Shown here one piece after another: positions 19,977-30,300 of a stretch of DNA of 45,342 nucleotides. A program made the position numbers and the translations under genes. Each line of letters opens with the position of its first letter. The first letter of the stretch is position 1. The DNA is from Cylindrobasidium torrendii FP15055 ss-10 (taxonomy: Eukaryota > Basidiomycota > Agaricomycetes > Agaricales > Physalacriaceae): the NCBI GenBank assembly GCA_000934385.1, contig KN880628.1, forward strand, positions 1 to 45,342. Direction: 5' to 3'. The notes beneath the pieces were generated by a model. The model did no database searches. It was given only the letters and a program-made list of their open reading frames with translations, and was not told where the DNA came from.

Positions 19977-22687
19977 ATGTCCGACTCTTCCTTTTCGTGC
20001 TACACGCCATCCAGCTCCCAAGTCCGCCGCGGCCTCGTGACATTGTACACGTCTAATCGTCCCTCCAGAGTTCAATTGAAGCGGTAAAAGCATCGCCTCC
20101 AGCCCTGTCCCTTAACGAAATTGAACCATACGACGAAACGCCCTTCTCAGTACGGGCCCACACCACAGCACATTATCACGGCCTGACTTCTCGTGCCGCA
20201 GGAATCCTTCTCAGATTGGATGGAAATGGACGACAGCGGCTCGCGCTGTATGCCCCAAGAACGGAGTTTTCTAATCGAGGTGCGTCGTATCTCGACAGAC
20301 CCCACGTAAAAGCTCACGCCAAATACAGAACATCGAGGACCCGCACCACATCGTGCCCGGCTGGGACGATGATGATGTAGATGTACCATACTATATTTTG
20401 CCTTGTTCGCACACCCCCGGGCTCACGTATCTCCAGGAAATTCTTATCATCTCCCGGAAGATCAGAAAGGACCTCCCTGATGCCGTAGATTTGTCCACGA
20501 TCATGGAAGACGCGGATGAGTCCTTACTGACGAATCAGGTAAGTTTGGCCTCAGTTGAGTATCTGCTTCAGTTTGCCAACACCTCATACAGAAACCGCCG
20601 TACATGCCATCCCTTGAATTCGATACTCCACCGCCTCCTTCGACAAGCCCTTCACAGCACCGCAGTGGCAGTTTCGGCAGGGTGTCAAGCGTAAGGCGTC
20701 TGCGAACTAGGGATGCAGCAATTCATATCGCTGTCATGTGCGCCATAAACAATCTCAAGAGCCAGTTTCTTACCCGGATGACGTCGTACACTCAGGAAGG
20801 TCCCATTCTAAGTATCCATTTGGTGCGCACTCCGTACTCAGAATTGACTAAATATTGACCATGCGGCGCAGGATATGGGGGCTTATTTTCAGTCTCTCGC
20901 GGAATCTGGCACACGGTTGGGCGCAGACCAGGTGCAGCGAATCAGCAATGGAATGGTACGTCTAAATTAATACTGGTACCCCATCCCACTGACACTTCTG
21001 GAGGTGCAAGGCTTACTTGCTCTCGAAGAAGCCGGAATTGTGCACCGCGCCCTCTCCCCTGAGTGCATCCTTCTTGCCGAGCAAGGTAATGTTCAACTAA
21101 CAAACTTTGATAACGCTACCTTCCACCACCGATGCAATGATACGGGCCACTTATTCAACGGTATCGAGACCGCCTATCTGGGCGAAGTCGCAGAATATCG
21201 CGCCCCGGAAGTTCTTTTGGGATGGGAGGCAGACTTCTCCGCGGACTCATGGGGTTTTGGGCTGGTGCTTTTCTATATGTCGACAGGACAGGTAGGGCAT
21301 GTCCACTATCTTTCGTACGTTTGCTGACACGTCTTAGCATGCCTTCAAACCTGTTGTCGACGGAGACCTTTCCACTTTTTTGCGCGGAGGCGTTTCTCTG
21401 GACTTCGGTCTCGCGATACCCTGTAAGGAAGTGCAAGATCTGATTTCAGCAGTGCGTTGTACACCTGCTGAGAGCTCGCCATCTCACAATATGCCCAGTG
21501 CGTTATGAGAAACCCCACACGCCGCCTCAGTGCACACGAAATTCGGGAGCACACATACTTCACTTCGTATGCGTTTTGCAACCTTTCATGAACGACAAGC
21601 TCATAGTTTTAGTACTCAATCTTCTCACCGTGGCCGGACAGGATCTACGGACCGACGACCATCGCCCCTTCTTTCTCCGCTGACGCTTCATCCTGCAACT
21701 TCGAAATCGTCCTTGTTGTCTAGAGACGCTACTCGTTCATTCGACATCCTAAGGCCAACCAGACCTCTTCTCAGACCTGTTCAATCAAGCTCTTCGGTGT
21801 CTAAGATCTCTCAGCTTTCTTTGGACGGATGTCCTCCGCCGACAGTGTGTCGTCCTGCTGCGAAATCACCGGCGACTATGCTCTCGGACCCTGTTGCTAG
21901 TGTCCCCGCTACGCTTGGTTCTCTGGCAACCATCGAACCTTTTGCTGAGGCACCTGCATTGCTGAGCCAATCCAATACGACATCGACCTTGCCGACCAAT
22001 GAATCTGATTCTCCTCGCGCACGCATGGACCGCTTCTGGGAGTCACTCGACGATGAACTGCCGACCTCTCCGATGAGCAACGTAACATTCGAGGCGACCA
22101 GCTTGTCGAAACTTCGGACGCGGAAGTCGTTCCCTGCACTCAATGCTCAGCGGCTTTCTGTTTTCGTCTCGGACAAACTTCGAAAGAAGCCTCGACGTGC
22201 GATTTCCCATGCTGTTCTAAAGACGCCCGAACTCCTGCCCGAGCTTCCGAATGGGGTGAAGCAGATGGGACACGGAATTGGATTCACGTATTCTGCGGCG
22301 GCGGCGGCGGCGGCGGCGCAGCCTGGAGTAGCGCCGCCGAAGCGCTTCGGGTTTTTGAAGAGCAAGAAGAGCCGGGCTACGTTTGAGCAAGCGGAGCTGC
22401 TGGGCGCGAGGGTATCTGCGAGCTCAGAGATGGCCAGAGTGCAGAAGGACAGTATGGAGTTCTTCCAGAGTCCGAGTGCAGGCTGGGATTCGACGGGGCC
22501 GTTGGGTCCTGGGTCACCGTTGTCGGATGGAGGGCCGATGACGCCGCCGCTCGCGATGGATCTTTTCACGATACGGGAGGGAAAAGATGTTTGTATGTCT
22601 CCGTCGTCGGTAAGGCTTGTGCCCTCGAGTGGGACTGCGCTGGGCTTGCATCCGTTCTACGGGCTGGCGGAGAACGATCTGCTGTAG
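19977..22687 (+). CDS. Protein kinase-fold protein lacking catalytic residues (pseudokinase)
   Basis: Ten exons join in frame: 19977-20021, 20069-20149, 20202-20279, 20329-20538, 20592-20822, 20872-20955, 21004-21291, 21338-21451, 21499-21566 and 21613-22687, giving 757 residues. The C-lobe is clear: LLALEEAGIVHRALSPECIL, VQLTNFDNATF, EYRAPEVLLGWEADFSADSW, then RNPTRRLSAHEIREH. Compared with active kinases, HRD is HRA (residue 259), the loop Asn is Cys (264) and DFG is NFD (277-279). APE is intact. A GSFGRV loop precedes a short N-lobe in which I find no VAIK lysine. The C-terminal 370 residues are Ser/Pro-rich and disordered, with an eight-Ala run, and may be phosphorylated. It is probably a scaffold or regulator without phosphotransfer; the partner is unknown. 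The ATG at 19977 gives the only clean first exon I found. Confidence 0.8.
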
Positions 22688-24085
22688 GGCAGCATATATC
22701 TCGAATTTCCCTCTGAGTTAATAGACGTTTGGATTTCTTTTTGGATAGATTGGGTAAAATATCATGTCGTAATTATTGGAAATAATAGTCTCGTGTCTTC
22801 CCCTTTCCAGTGCATAAGAAGCTGCGTTGTGTGAAGCACTTCGATCAAAACGCTAGTGTATCCTCTGACCGCGCGGTCAGAGTACTGAATGCTGGGGCAA
22901 AACGAACTGCATTTCTGCGCCCCGTTAAATCACATTTTTGTAAGTTTTACCATAATGTTAGCCACTCTTGGTAATCTGATCTTAAGGGCTGTATTGCTTT
23001 GCGCTGGTAAGCAGCGATATGAGAACAGGGATACTATGACGCATTTTTGTCTACGTGATATTGACGCAAGCCCGCGAGTAGTCAATTCAGTATCAACGAA
23101 CTGCGCCCCGATCGCTGACCGCATGTCACTGTCACACTGTCACGTCCCATTGTTCCCGATCGGGAGGATTGTAATATGGTAGGCCACTGATTTATGAGGA
23201 CTGGACTATCAATATAATTTTAAAATACTACTCGATGCTTCAGTTGGCTCTAGACTCAGGCTTTCGCGCGCGCAGGAGCAGAAAAATGGTAGAAATTTGA
23301 TATATCACAAAGACATTCGGGGCCACTCACTATAAGACTGGGGCCGCAGCCTTATGGGGCGAGCGTGAAAATTGTTCGAATTTTTTTTGGGGCGCAGGAC
23401 TTGCTATTGTTCTCGTGGAAACAAACCGCTTGGGAACACCCGCATCTTATGTAAGTATGCACTTGGTTCCGGATTGGTGAGTGTAACCAGAGATCGAATT
23501 ATACTTAAGAAATATGCTTACACAATTATCCAAAATTTCAAGCGCTCAGAATAGTTGGATGGCATGTAGCAACAACATTTGGCGCACGGGTGTATGCCTT
23601 GGTGGCCTACCGATCACGATAATATTCAGTTAGAGCATGCTGTGCTTGTAAGTGTTTGCTCCGGAATTTTTGCTCCATAATATGACAGGAGTGCCATTGA
23701 GGTTCTACTTGCATATAGATGGGTTCCTTAACCGTAATCCTTTTATCTTCATCAAATCGCACCTTTTATTTTTGAGTGGCAAAGGAGGCCGAAGGTCATA
23801 TTAAGCTTGCAGTAGTAGACTCTGATAGTTCGGATAGTGAAAGAACAAATATTTGGTCCTGTGTGAGGCGCGGATGCGTTGATCTATGTCCTAGTGAGAT
23901 TCGACAGTAAATATGCCGCTGAGCTGTTGCCCATTACAAGGTCGGACTCTTTGATATGTATTTATTCACAGGTCACACTCACAAGCAATGCACATGTTCT
24001 CATGACGAAAGACGGTCTGTTTATCACGATACAAATGTGACCATACCTAGCATACAACAATCAGAAGAAATAGATATCATCGTCG
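22688..24085. other. Convergent intergenic region, AT-rich
   Basis: It lies between the stops of the pseudokinase (+) and the LIM protein (-). I see no gene. It contains a perfect 20-bp palindrome at 22863-22882. The rest is AT-rich with only short frames. Confidence 0.55.
22863..22882. repeat. Perfect 20-bp palindrome
   Basis: CTCTGACCGCGCGGTCAGAG is its own reverse complement over all 20 bases, with no spacer. It lies 176 bp after the pseudokinase stop codon. It could be a dimeric protein-binding site (it contains CCGCGCGG) or part of a 3' hairpin. Nothing around it is repeated. Confidence 0.75.
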
Positions 24086-26859
24086 TCAAAGTTCATTTCG
24101 TAAAATTATGCTAAAGCAGTCCTGGCACCAAGCACTTCCCCCTCGTTCATAAAACGTCTCCCCCAGGGATTGCTGGCAGCCATTGCATCTGAAGCACCCC
24201 TCGCACCACTTCCCGCCCATCGCCTCGATCGCCCCTTCCCACTCACGAATGCGCTTGCCGCATCCATTGCGCCTGCACAGCGGCATCCTCAACCGTACAT
24301 GACAAGCCTCACAGTACGGATAGCCTTTGTGTATGATGTACTCTGCGGAAGATAGTTCTACACACGAGTCAGTCAACTTCGGTCAGACCACCGTACCACG
24401 ACGCACCTTGACCAGGTTCCAAGAACGGGTCGCCGCATTCTGCACAAAAGAAATGTTGCGCATGATAGTTCCTTTGTCCGCCCAAGCCTGGCTCATCGAG
24501 TGAGATGTACTCCTCGTCAATAATGGGTGTCCGGCAGTGTGAGCATGCAGGCGCAAAAGCCTAATCAGGTTGGTCAATACTGTTTTGCTCCCAGCAAGAA
24601 CAGCTACGCACCTCATGGTAGTCCAAATGGCAATACATCCGTCCATCGCGTTCGTAGCTACTGACATGCTCGAGATGTTCCGAACAGACCGTACACGCAA
24701 AGCATTCTGGATGCCACCGCGAAGAACCTAGGGAGACCTGGTTAGCATTCAGGTCGGCAAACTGAACAAAAAAGCTCACGTTCTGCTGTGCCACTGCTTA
24801 CCATCCTCCCGATGATAACTAAATTGCACCCCGCACAAGTCATTCCATTAGCTCGCGTCGAAGAGTACGATGGTGTCGGCCGCGAGTCAAACTTGGCAGT
24901 CCCTCCTCCCGGCGACGGCGGCTGGTGCTGATTTTGGTATTGTTGAGGTTGTTGTTGATGTTGTGGGTGCTGCTGCTGTTGCTGTTGCTGGGGTACCCTA
25001 GGTGCTCGCGGGCCACCACCGCCAGGTCGTGGCTGACTTCTGTCCCCGACAGTAATCTCTGGGACACCTCCAATGTTGATTTCGGGAACGTCAAACGATA
25101 TTTGTGGAATGTTGCCAACGTTGATTTGTGGGATGCTGCCGACGTTGATTTGTGGGATATTGCTAACGTTGATTTGAGGCACATCGTTATCACCAGGCAG
25201 GATAATTTGCGGCGCTCTTTGGGGTGATGCTTGTCGTGACCTCGCAGACGGTGCGCTTGTTGGCTCCTGGGGTATATTGATTTGAGGGACCTGGGGGCTT
25301 CGCACGGGGCCGGTCGGTCGCGGTGAACGTCCTCGTAAGTTGGGTGATACCGGTTCAGGTGCTGGATCGTCGAGATTTGGAAGACGAATTGGACGCGTCG
25401 GGCTGGGCTCGCGTATCATGGGTGGCTGTACACGGGGCGGCATGCGTTGTTGATCCCGCGTCGGTGAGCTCTGGCGCGACAGAACAGGTGAGGGCTGGGC
25501 CGGAGGTTGCTGAGTTGCTGGTTGCCCGCTTGGGAATGCCCGCGGCTGCGTTACTGTCGGCACATGCGTCGGTGGTTGAGGGAATGCACGGGAACCAAGC
25601 GCCTTTTGAGCCTGTGCGATTGCCGAGGCAGATGTCCCAGGCGGGAAGGACGACATAGGAAGTCGCTGAGTGGCCGTGTTTGGTGTTGGTGCGCCTCCCG
25701 GTCGCGGTAAAGTACGCACAGGCGAAGCTTCTCTCTGGGGAGAGATAGCACGAGAAGATACCGGCGATGCTTCACGCCTTTGTGGGAGTGGAGGTACCGG
25801 CGCAGGCTTTGGAAAGCTCGACTGCCGGTGGGGGGAGGCAGGTCGGGAAAAGGATTTTTCTTTCAACGAGGGATTCGAACGCACAGGTGACAAGTCCCTA
25901 GACCTTCTTGTCGGACTGTCGGGATGGACAGGCGGAGGCGGATATTCTAATGGTATCTGTGGCAGGTGTCCACCGTGCTTGGTGGGAGAAGATGGGTGAG
26001 ATGGCGGGGCATGCTGGAACGTCTGCTGGTGGCTATACGAATGGATAGGCGCTGAAGGCTGGGGATATTGCGATGAAGTGTGCGGGGCGCTTGGATTTGG
26101 TTGGGAATAGGATGTAGTGGCCATACTGGGTGGCCTGGGAGGCGCTGCATTCGGAGGCTGGGAATACGAGGGTCCGGCCATAGATGGTGGTCGAGGAGGA
26201 GGAGGATGAGAAAATGCACTCCCAGGCCGTGGAATGCCTCCGTTTGGTATACCATTTGGGAAAGACGAAGTAGGTGTGAACCCAGATACCGGGCGCGTTG
26301 GGGAGCGTTCTCGCGACGGGGGCGTAGGGGATGCTGGAGATATTGGCCCTCTTTGGAAACCACTGCTGATCACCCCTCGCATTGCTGGCGGTAGTTGAGA
26401 TGGGCGGACTTGTCGGCGCTGGGCTTCCTGTTGTTGTAACCATTCGCGATGTACTATCTGAGACTGGGCATGTGATTGCGTGAGTTGCTGTGCCCGGGGG
26501 TGTATTCCAGTGCGCATTTGTGGATGGTCATTCGATCCGTAAGCATTGTAGTCTTGCGATTGTTGGGGTGGTTGTGAGGGTGGCATCCCCGATACAGACA
26601 TTGGTCTCGGTCGCGAACTATGCATCGTCGGAGGTGCGTTTGGAGGAAAATAAGATCCAGGTGCAGATGGGGAGGAATTCATGGACATGGGCCTTGGTCG
26701 GCCTGATCTCGTTGGCGACGGCTGCGGCGGTGTCGGGAGTGGGGGCTGTGACCAGCTGCCCCCGCTGTGCTGATCATCGACATTCATGCTCGCAAAGCGC
26801 ATCGTAAGGCTAGCAGTGTTGCCAGACATTGGAGGATTTCCAGGAAGAGGGCGCGCCAT
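24086..26859 (-). CDS. Proline-rich LIM-domain protein (paxillin/Pxl1-like)
   Basis: Exon 1 is long (from 26859 to about 24760). About 680 residues of disordered Pro/Ser/Gln sequence with many SPTR and SPxR sites end in a tandem IPQINVGN-type repeat and a Gln/His tract. Three LIM domains follow, split over short introns. LIM1 is CAGCNLVIIGRM, spliced to RWHPECFACTVC and YCHLDYHE. LIM2 is CSHCRTPIIDEEYISLD, then HFFCAECGDPFL and YPYCEACHVRL. LIM3 is CGKRIREWEGAIEAMGGKWC, then CFRCNGC and WCQDCFSIILRNEL. The zinc ligands appear complete except that the first knuckle of LIM3 reads CRRNGC, longer than usual. Such proteins act as adaptors at cortical actin and Rho sites of polar growth and septation (family knowledge). 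The start is the first ATG of the frame. Confidence 0.88.
25045..25190 (-). repeat. Short tandem repeat in the LIM protein (IPQINVGN type)
   Basis: Read on the minus strand, the units are VPQINVSN, IPQINVGS, IPQINVGN, IPQISFD, VPEINIGG and VPEITVGD. That is six 7-8-residue units, with a 24-bp DNA period best kept in the middle copies. A single PQINIPQ lies about 40 residues before the array. The alternation of Ile/Val with Pro and Asn is unlike the surrounding Pro/Ser-rich disorder. Confidence 0.8.
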
Positions 26860-27382
26860 CGTGGTTGAGTACTAAGTGCCAAGTGGATTTGTACCATTAC
26901 GTCACGCGACCCTCACGTTTGCGCGTCTTGAATCAGCTTTGTACATCCTAGTTAAGACGAAAGCTGCATTAGAATGTGGATTACTGTTACTAGATGGTAT
27001 CTGTGGAAGGATAACATGTGCGAGCACCAAATAGTGACGGCTTTGCTTGGTACTTTCGTCTCTTCATGCACACAATCGTCTTCAATCGAGTACTACGGAC
27101 ATATTCCTCCTGCAGCTGGACCCACATACAACATCGAGTGCGAAGCAAACAAAAAATCGTCATTATGTACGTGTTCCAAGAGAAAGAAACGTCAAAACCA
27201 TAAGAATATACAGAGCCATCCCATCCTGTCTTCCAGCAAGTTGCGAGGTATGAGTTACGTAGATACTGCAGAACATCCGAAAGCGTATGTAAGTATAACA
27301 ACATGGCACACATATCAGACACATGCCCCGCAAGCCAGTAGCGAGCCATAACGCCCGAGTCCAAAGCCAGCACTTAAACCAG
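26860..27382. other. Intergenic region, myosin V 3' end / LIM promoter
   Basis: No gene is seen in these 523 bp. On the minus strand they hold the 3' end of myosin V and the promoter of the LIM gene. Short frames on both strands have no features. Confidence 0.55.
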
Positions 27383-30300
27383 CTATGACACGAGCGCGGC
27401 AAGCCTGCGCAGGTGGGCCACGTTCAAGTATGCAGGGACGTAAGTCTCGAGGCCAGATACCTCTCTCGGCAACGGCAGCTCATAGGGTCCAACCTCTTCC
27501 GTTTCAGGAGACAGGAGGAGATGGTCTGTACGGTCGTTAGCCTGCACCCTGGCGGCGACCACGCGTAGGATATCAGGCGATATAGGGTTCTGTGAATACG
27601 CATCAGCCGCCAGCACTCACCACTGTGGCTCAAGACATACCTCATAATCAGCCACATAATAGTTCGTGCACATCCTGTGGATCTGCATCGGGCTCAACAT
27701 CCAGCATACATCGTAAATAATCTCGATGTCGGCGGCGGTAGCCTAGAACTCATTGTTAGTGTCTGCAAATATGCCTCAACAGAAGTACACACCTTTTTCA
27801 ATTGCAGAAGCTTAGTGGCCTGCATCAAGTGCTCTAGTTGGAGTGTGCCCTCTGGCATGTCGTGCGATTTGCACCACTCCTCAATGCGCGTAATGTTGTA
27901 TTGGATCTGCATCGCTGAGTAGAGAAAGGACGGTCAGCGGTGCGCTATCGGTTGCCTACAAAGTGACTCACCCCGCTTCCACGATGAGAAGTTCCTCCTC
28001 ATCAACAAGTCGTTAAAGCTCGTCACACCAATCAACTTCAACAGCTCAGTCACCACTTGCTGCACGACCGATTCCTCCATATAATAACTCTTCAAGCTCT
28101 TCCACACTTTGTTCAACAAGTTCAAGATATCATCCATGCTGTACGCTGGCTGGCTGTTTGAGTTCAACAGACGGTTGAAAAGCCGGCCACCTCCGTCGCT
28201 CGTCGTAAAGCCGGGCAATGATTGTGACTCGATGAGCGCCGGGATGACCATCTTGGACAACTTCTTCTTGGTTTCCAACATCCAGGTGTGGTAGATGTTG
28301 TACTCCAGACTGTCGAGATCGTGCTTGACAATGGTGACGAGGCGCTCGTAGTCGTTCCAGTCGAATGGCCGCACAGAATTCTCCTCACCAGGACCAATAC
28401 CCTGCAGCATGTCGCTCTCCGCAACACAAATGAAAGAAAGCATCTCATGGACGTTGGACAACCAGAAAATGCCGGGGACGATCGCCTCCTCGCCAGTGAA
28501 TGACTATCGAAATGTTAGTCACGATACTCCAGACACTGAACAAGACGTACCATGACATGGGTCTGTATTGTCTGCATTACATTTGCAAGGAAACGCTCGC
28601 TTTCTTGGATGAGACCGTACTTCCACATCTCGTTCGTGACCAAGCTGATAAGGTTTGCAGGGAAAAGAATCTCCTTCACTGCAGATGGGTTTGTCAGACT
28701 GGGCGCCGGGATCTTCAAGCCGCGAACAAGGCCATCGAAGACATCCTCTTCGAGGCGTTTGGCGTCCAGCATGAGTTTGATCTTCTCCTCCGCTGGGTCT
28801 TCGTAGTCGCGAATATCGGGTAGGCCGTTTGAACGCATCCGCAGGTAGTTGTCCTCCCCATTGAAGGCTACAGACACGGCACGAGGGTTGAGTGCGTTGT
28901 CCCGACGTGTGTCAAAGACTTCATCTGTTGACCTCCGGTCGCCGGGTGGCGGGATGCCGAACACGCCGGCAGAGCTGTGTCTCCTTGCGTGCTTGTTGCC
29001 ATTCCCATTGGGAACAGCTCCATTCTCGGGGCGAAGAGTGGGAGCAAACGTGGGAGAGACTGGCGGTTGTTCGGCGCGCTCCGGGCGCGAGCCACGGGTG
29101 AGTGCATTGAGAGCATTCGAGCGGTTGAGTTGTTCGCGAAGAGCAGCTACCTCGTTCTTGAGGGTCAGGATCACAGAGCCGTCTTCTTGGTTGCGAACAG
29201 GCTGCGCAGCGACGGCCTTCTGCTGCTGCTCTAGCGCCTCTGTCTGCTTTTTCAGATCGCTCGTCAGTTTCTTGATGATCTCCTCCTTCTCCTGGGCCTT
29301 CGCCAATGCCTCTTCAAGTTTCTTCTCGACCTCAGCCTTGGCAGCAAGTAGCTCGTCCCTGCGGGAAAGCTCGCTCTCAGCAGTGATGAGCGAAGTCTGC
29401 AAGCTCTTGGCACGAGAGTCGGACTCTTCGTGACGAGTGATGTACGCCTGGAGCTGCCTTTCAAGCTCGCTGACTTGCTTCTGCAGATTGCGCCTCTCCT
29501 CTGTGCGAGTTTGGAGCGTTTGGGTAAGCTCGACGACCTTGTTCTCCAGGGTGTACGAAATCTCCTTGAACTTGGAGACGGAGCGAGCCTCAGCACGGAG
29601 ATGCTTAAGTTCCTTGCGAGCAAGCCGGCGACGGACGCAAGATTGCAAATACACGACATGCTTGACATCGACTGCGAAACGCTGACGAACGAACCTGCGA
29701 AACTGGTCAGCACGTAGGCGATATATACGGGGAAGCTGACGCACAGGCCGCGGAAGAGAGACTGCAAGCGAGTAGCAGCAGCACCCTTTCTTGACTCCCG
29801 GAAGTTGAGGCGAGCTTGAGCACCACGTACACCTAAAAGGGCTCAGCAATTGGGCAGTTGAAACGATGGCTAGCACATACGGCTTTGGAAGAGAATAACT
29901 CCCCGCCTGATGTCGTTGAACTGCTTGCGCTGAGTGTATCGCCTGATGGCACATTGCAACCGTGTGGCTGCGCTCATGCGACGCATACCCTCTGCGATCC
30001 TGCGTGCTGAGATTCCGCGCCACCAAGTCTGAATCTTGATCGTAGCAGCCTTAAGTTCCCTGTAATGTCTAACGGCGATGCGGCGGCGAATATTCTTCTG
30101 GACCATTGTGACGAGTCCATTGAGACGATTCGAGCGCATCGACTCGAGCGCAGCCAGCATGCCTGCGCGGAAGAATATCTTGGTCAATCCGTTTTGGTAC
30201 TTGTCGGCATCATTGATTGTCCCATCGAGAACAATGGAGCAAAGTTTGCGAAGATCCAAAGACTGGATGAGCGGCTGCCAGGTCGTCGAAGGCACAAGCA

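Noticed and set aside
22294..22318. GCG trinucleotide run as a microsatellite of note
   Set aside because: It is in frame and codes a short Ala run within the pseudokinase tail; such runs are common.
28849..29433. A 194-codon plus-strand frame inside myosin V
   Set aside because: It is antisense to the coiled-coil codons (Ser/Leu-rich mirror of Glu/Lys-rich coding). No start context or domain.
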